Shown: piece after piece, positions 29,627-32,202 of the stretch
Layout: every line of letters begins with the position of its first letter
How positions within the stretch are numbered: the stretch's first letter is position 1
Assembly: GCA_025964675.1 (NCBI GenBank)
Contig: JAOPYI010000297.1
Span: 1-32,202, forward strand
Length of the DNA stretch: 32,202 nucleotides
Direction of reading: 5' to 3'
DNA from: Sphaerisporangium sp.
GTDB taxonomy: Bacteria; Actinomycetota; Actinomycetes; Streptosporangiales; Streptosporangiaceae
The notes under the pieces: generated by a model
The model's input: only the letters and a program-made list of their open reading frames with translations
What the model was told of the DNA's origin: nothing
Databases searched by the model: none
Position numbers and translations under genes: made by a program

Positions 29627-30534
29627 ACGGCGCCTGTCCCGCGTGCGGGACCCAGGTCCTCGCCGGCGAGGCGTTCTGCGAGCAGTGTGGCCACGACCTG
29701 TCCTCGGCCGCCACACCCTGCACGGCCTGCGGGTCGCTGAACGTCGGCCAGGACGGCTACTGCGAGAACTGCGGCATGCTGCAGCCGTCGGGCCGCGACC
29801 ACGTCGAGATCGAGCTGGAGACCTCGGCCGGCGTGAGCGACCGGGGCCTGCGCCACAGCCGCAACGAGGACGCCATGGGCCTGACGTCCCTCGCGCAGGG
29901 CCAGGTCGTCGCGATCGTCTGCGACGGGGTGTCGACGTCGCCACGCCCGGACGAGGCGTCCCAGGCGGCGGCCGACATCGCGCTGGCCACCCTCGCCAAG
30001 AGGCTCGCCGAGGGCGACGACGCCGAGACGGCCACCCGTGAGGCCGTACGTCTCGCCGCCGGGGCCGTCGCCGCCTCGGCCCGCCCGGGCGAGGACTCGC
30101 CCGCCTGCACGTTCGTGTCCGCGGTGGTCGCGGGGCGGCTGGTCACGGTCGGCTGGGTGGGCGACAGCCGGGCGTACTGGCTCGGCGCCCAGTCGGCGCT
30201 GCTCACCACCGACGACGCCACCCCCGGCACCCACATGCTGACCGCGTGGCTGGGCGCCGACGCGGGCGAGGTGGTGCCGCACATCAGGACCTTCACCACG
30301 GACGGCCCGGGCGTGGTGCTGCTGTGCAGCGACGGCCTGTGGAACTACTACCCGGAGCCGGAGGCGCTCGCCGCCACGGCCCTGAACGACAACCCTCTCG
30401 CGGCGGCGCGGCGGCTCGTACGGCTCGCGAACGAGGCGGGGGGACACGACAACATCACCGTCGCGGTCATCCCGTTCGGACGGGGGGAGCGGGCCGAGAA
30501 CACGGTGGCATTCCCGAAGGAGAGAAGTGACTGA
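29623..30534 (+). CDS. PP2C-type protein phosphatase with N-terminal double zinc ribbon
   Basis: This 303-residue protein starts with two zinc-ribbon halves, CPACG/FCEQCG and CTACG/YCENCG, within the first 50 residues. A PP2C (PPM) domain follows. The metal-binding aspartates are all present: SRNEDAMG, VCDGVSTS, VGWVGDSRAYW, LLCSDGLWNY and GGHDNITV. It should remove phosphate from Ser/Thr residues using Mn or Mg, and probably opposes the adjacent kinase. The GTG at 29623 overlaps the kinase stop by 4 nt, and its end overlaps the VWA gene by 8 nt. The second ribbon (GYCENCGM) closely resembles that at the kinase N-terminus (GYCDTCGM). Confidence 0.93.
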   Translation: MNGACPACGTQVLAGEAFCEQCGHDLSSAATPCTACGSLNVGQDGYCENCGMLQPSGRDHVEIELETSAGVSDRGLRHSRNEDAMGLTSLAQGQVVAIVCDGVSTSPRPDEASQAAADIALATLAKRLAEGDDAETATREAVRLAAGAVAASARPGEDSPACTFVSAVVAGRLVTVGWVGDSRAYWLGAQSALLTTDDATPGTHMLTAWLGADAGEVVPHIRTFTTDGPGVVLLCSDGLWNYYPEPEALAATALNDNPLAAARRLVRLANEAGGHDNITVAVIPFGRGERAENTVAFPKERSD

Positions 30535-31816
30535 CTTCACCATTCGCGTGGACCAGAACAAGTACCTGCCGGCGGGGAGCCAGGAGGTCCACGGGATCAT
30601 CACGGTCGAGGCGAGCGGCCCTGTGGATCGCGCCCCCGTGGCCGAGGCCGCCGAGGTGATCATCGTCGACACCTCGGGCTCCATGTCGTACGGCAAGATC
30701 GCCGACGCGCGCAAGGCCGCGCAGGCCGCCATCGACACGCTCCGCGACGGGGTCCACTTCGCGGTGATCTCCGGGAACCACCAGGCCGAGGTGATCTTCC
30801 CGGGCGGCGGGCGGCTCGCCCCGGCGGACGCGCAGAGCCGTCACGCCGCCAAGGAGGCCGTCTCCCACCTGCGGGCCGAGGGCGGCACCGCCATGGGCCG
30901 GTGGCTGCGCCGCGCCGCCGACCTGTTCAGCGCCCACCAGGTGACCCACCCGGGCGCGATCAGGCACGCCATCCTGCTGACCGACGGCAAGAACGAGCAC
31001 GAGCCCGCCCCCGAGTTCGACGCGAACCTCGCGTACTGCTCGGGCAAGTTCGTCTGCGACTGCCGTGGCGTCGGCACCGACTGGGTCGTGGCCGAGGTGC
31101 GCAGGATCGGCTCCACCCTGCTCGGCAGCGTGATGGACATTCGAAGGCCCGAGGAGCTGGAGGCCGACTTCCGGGCGATGACCGAGGCGGCCATGGGCAA
31201 GACCGTGGCCGACGTCGCGCTGCGCGTGTGGATCCCCCGGGCCGCGACGCTGAACTTCGTCAAGCAGGTGTCCCCGGCGCTCGAGGACCTGACCTCCCGC
31301 CGTACGGAGGTGGACGCGCTCACCGGCGACTACCCCACGGGCGCCTGGGGAGGGGAGTCCCGGGAGTACCACGTCAGCGTGCGCGTGCCCTCGGGCAACG
31401 TCGGGCAGGAGATGCGCGCCGGGCTCGTGAAGCTGGTGCTGCCAGACACGGGCCAGGTGCTGGCCAGCGGGAACATGCTCGCCCAGTGGAGCGACGACCC
31501 CGTACAGTCGACCCGGATCAACCAGAGGGTCGCCCACTACACCGGTCAGCAGGAGCTCGCCTCGCTCATCCAGGAGGGCCTGCAGGCACGCAACGACGGC
31601 GACGTGGAGGCCGCGACCGCCCGGCTCGGCAAGGCGCGCGGCATCGCCGAGCAGGCCGGCAACGAGGAGACCGCCAAGCTGCTCGACAAGGTCATCGACG
31701 TCGACCCCGAGACGGGAACCGCACGTCTCAAGCGCGTCGTTGACAAGGCGGACGAGATCGCGCTCGACACCCGCTCCGTCCGCACCGTCCGCATGCGCAA
31801 GGACCCGGAGAACTGA
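30527..31816 (+). CDS. VWA domain protein
   Basis: This 429-residue protein has a von Willebrand factor A domain with a complete metal-ion-dependent adhesion site: DTSGSMSYG, the Thr in EGGTAMGRW, and LLTDGKNEHE. A beta-rich middle section follows (EYHVSVRVPSGNVGQEMRAG). The C-terminal helical region begins TRINQRVAHYTGQQELASLI and has repeats like those of a TPR-like domain. There is no signal peptide, so it acts in the cytoplasm, probably as an assembly or substrate-presenting component of the kinase/phosphatase system. GTG 30527 follows AAGGAG by 6 nt and overlaps the phosphatase stop. Confidence 0.92.
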   Translation: MTDFTIRVDQNKYLPAGSQEVHGIITVEASGPVDRAPVAEAAEVIIVDTSGSMSYGKIADARKAAQAAIDTLRDGVHFAVISGNHQAEVIFPGGGRLAPADAQSRHAAKEAVSHLRAEGGTAMGRWLRRAADLFSAHQVTHPGAIRHAILLTDGKNEHEPAPEFDANLAYCSGKFVCDCRGVGTDWVVAEVRRIGSTLLGSVMDIRRPEELEADFRAMTEAAMGKTVADVALRVWIPRAATLNFVKQVSPALEDLTSRRTEVDALTGDYPTGAWGGESREYHVSVRVPSGNVGQEMRAGLVKLVLPDTGQVLASGNMLAQWSDDPVQSTRINQRVAHYTGQQELASLIQEGLQARNDGDVEAATARLGKARGIAEQAGNEETAKLLDKVIDVDPETGTARLKRVVDKADEIALDTRSVRTVRMRKDPEN

Positions 31817-31818
31817 GG

Positions 31819-32202
31819 ATGGCAATCTGCCCCGTAGGGCACGACTCCTCCGACGAGGAATACTGCGACATCTGCGGCGCGCTGATGACCGGCGCACCGG
31901 CACAGGGTGCACCGGCACAGGGCGTGCCGGAGCCGTCGCCGCAGGCGCCCGCCGGTTCCGCCGCGCCTCCCGGGTCCCCGGGAGGTGGGGAGCAGACCGG
32001 TCCCTGCCCCGACTGCGGTGCGCCGCGCACCGGCCGGTTCTGCGAGACCTGCGGGTACGACTTCGTGCTCGGCGGCGGGAGCCGTACGGCGCCACCGGCC
32101 GCGGCGCAGCCTTCACCGTCCTCGCAGCCCGGGCACTCAGCCCGGACGGCCTCACCGTCCCCGTCATGGCAGCCCGCCCAGCCGGTCCGCCCAGGCCAGC
32201 CG
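31819..32202 (+). CDS. Double zinc-ribbon protein, N-terminal part (probably FHA domain protein)
   Basis: The gene starts 2 nt after the VWA stop and runs off the right edge with 128 codons visible. It begins MAICPVGHDSSDEEYCDICG and has a second ribbon, CPDCG/RFCETCGYDF. The two are separated by a linker that includes a tandem 15-bp duplication (31894-31923, encoding APAQG twice). A Pro/Ser/Gln-rich stretch follows. In related operons this N-terminus precedes a forkhead-associated domain that binds phosphothreonine. That part lies outside the window, so the FHA call is inference. Confidence 0.75.
   Translation, partial: MAICPVGHDSSDEEYCDICGALMTGAPAQGAPAQGVPEPSPQAPAGSAAPPGSPGGGEQTGPCPDCGAPRTGRFCETCGYDFVLGGGSRTAPPAAAQPSPSSQPGHSARTASPSPSWQPAQPVRPGQP

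Overview
The window comes from a high-GC, mycelial-type actinomycete. Third codon positions are almost all G or C, GTG starts are common, and Shine-Dalgarno sites are of the GGAGG type. The regulators (AfsR-type SARP, LAL/LuxR, PucR/CdaR-like, XRE-TPR) and the PknG/PP2C/VWA operon are typical of Streptosporangiaceae and Streptomyces relatives. The family assignment is an inference from gene style, not from a marker gene.

Layout. (1) 1-3557: the end of a GNAT acetyltransferase gene, a 5'-truncated remnant of a DUF574-type SAM methyltransferase, an alpha/beta hydrolase, an orphan sensor histidine kinase, and a 579-bp gene-free stretch with several dyads. (2) 3558-12983: a coherent catabolic locus. 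A secreted esterase resembling 3-hydroxybutyrate-oligomer hydrolases or tannases diverges from a complete HAAT/Liv-type ABC importer (two ATPases, lipoprotein binding protein, two permeases). Next come a short-chain dehydrogenase carrying the substrate-binding residues of (R)-3-hydroxybutyrate dehydrogenase and a GAF plus PucR-type activator. The divergent promoter region holds a cluster of CACACATC-like elements. My reading is extracellular hydrolysis of poly- or oligo-hydroxybutyrate, import of the released acid, and oxidation to acetoacetate under one regulator. (3) 13278-14306: a LacI-family regulator with a possible leaderless start and a CG-centred palindrome upstream.

(4) 14324-24918: a regulatory and biosynthetic island. 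It holds an AfsR-like SARP/NB-ARC/TPR regulator, a 65-residue small protein, a transthyretin-fold protein that has lost hydroxyisourate hydrolase catalytic residues, a second-type 2-isopropylmalate synthase, a LAL regulator with a TTA codon at position 10, and an XRE-TPR regulator. Three heptamers at exact 11-bp spacing lie upstream of the transthyretin-like/LeuA-like pair, which is the geometry of SARP boxes. This is the most likely undescribed system in the window.

(5) 25103-25789: a DUF1275 membrane protein. (6) 26046-32202: a tightly coupled signalling operon of coiled-coil protein, PknG-type kinase, PP2C phosphatase, VWA protein, and the start of a zinc-ribbon (probably FHA) protein that runs off the window. 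Kinase, phosphatase and last protein share similar N-terminal zinc ribbons. No tRNA, rRNA, CRISPR array or insertion sequence was seen.
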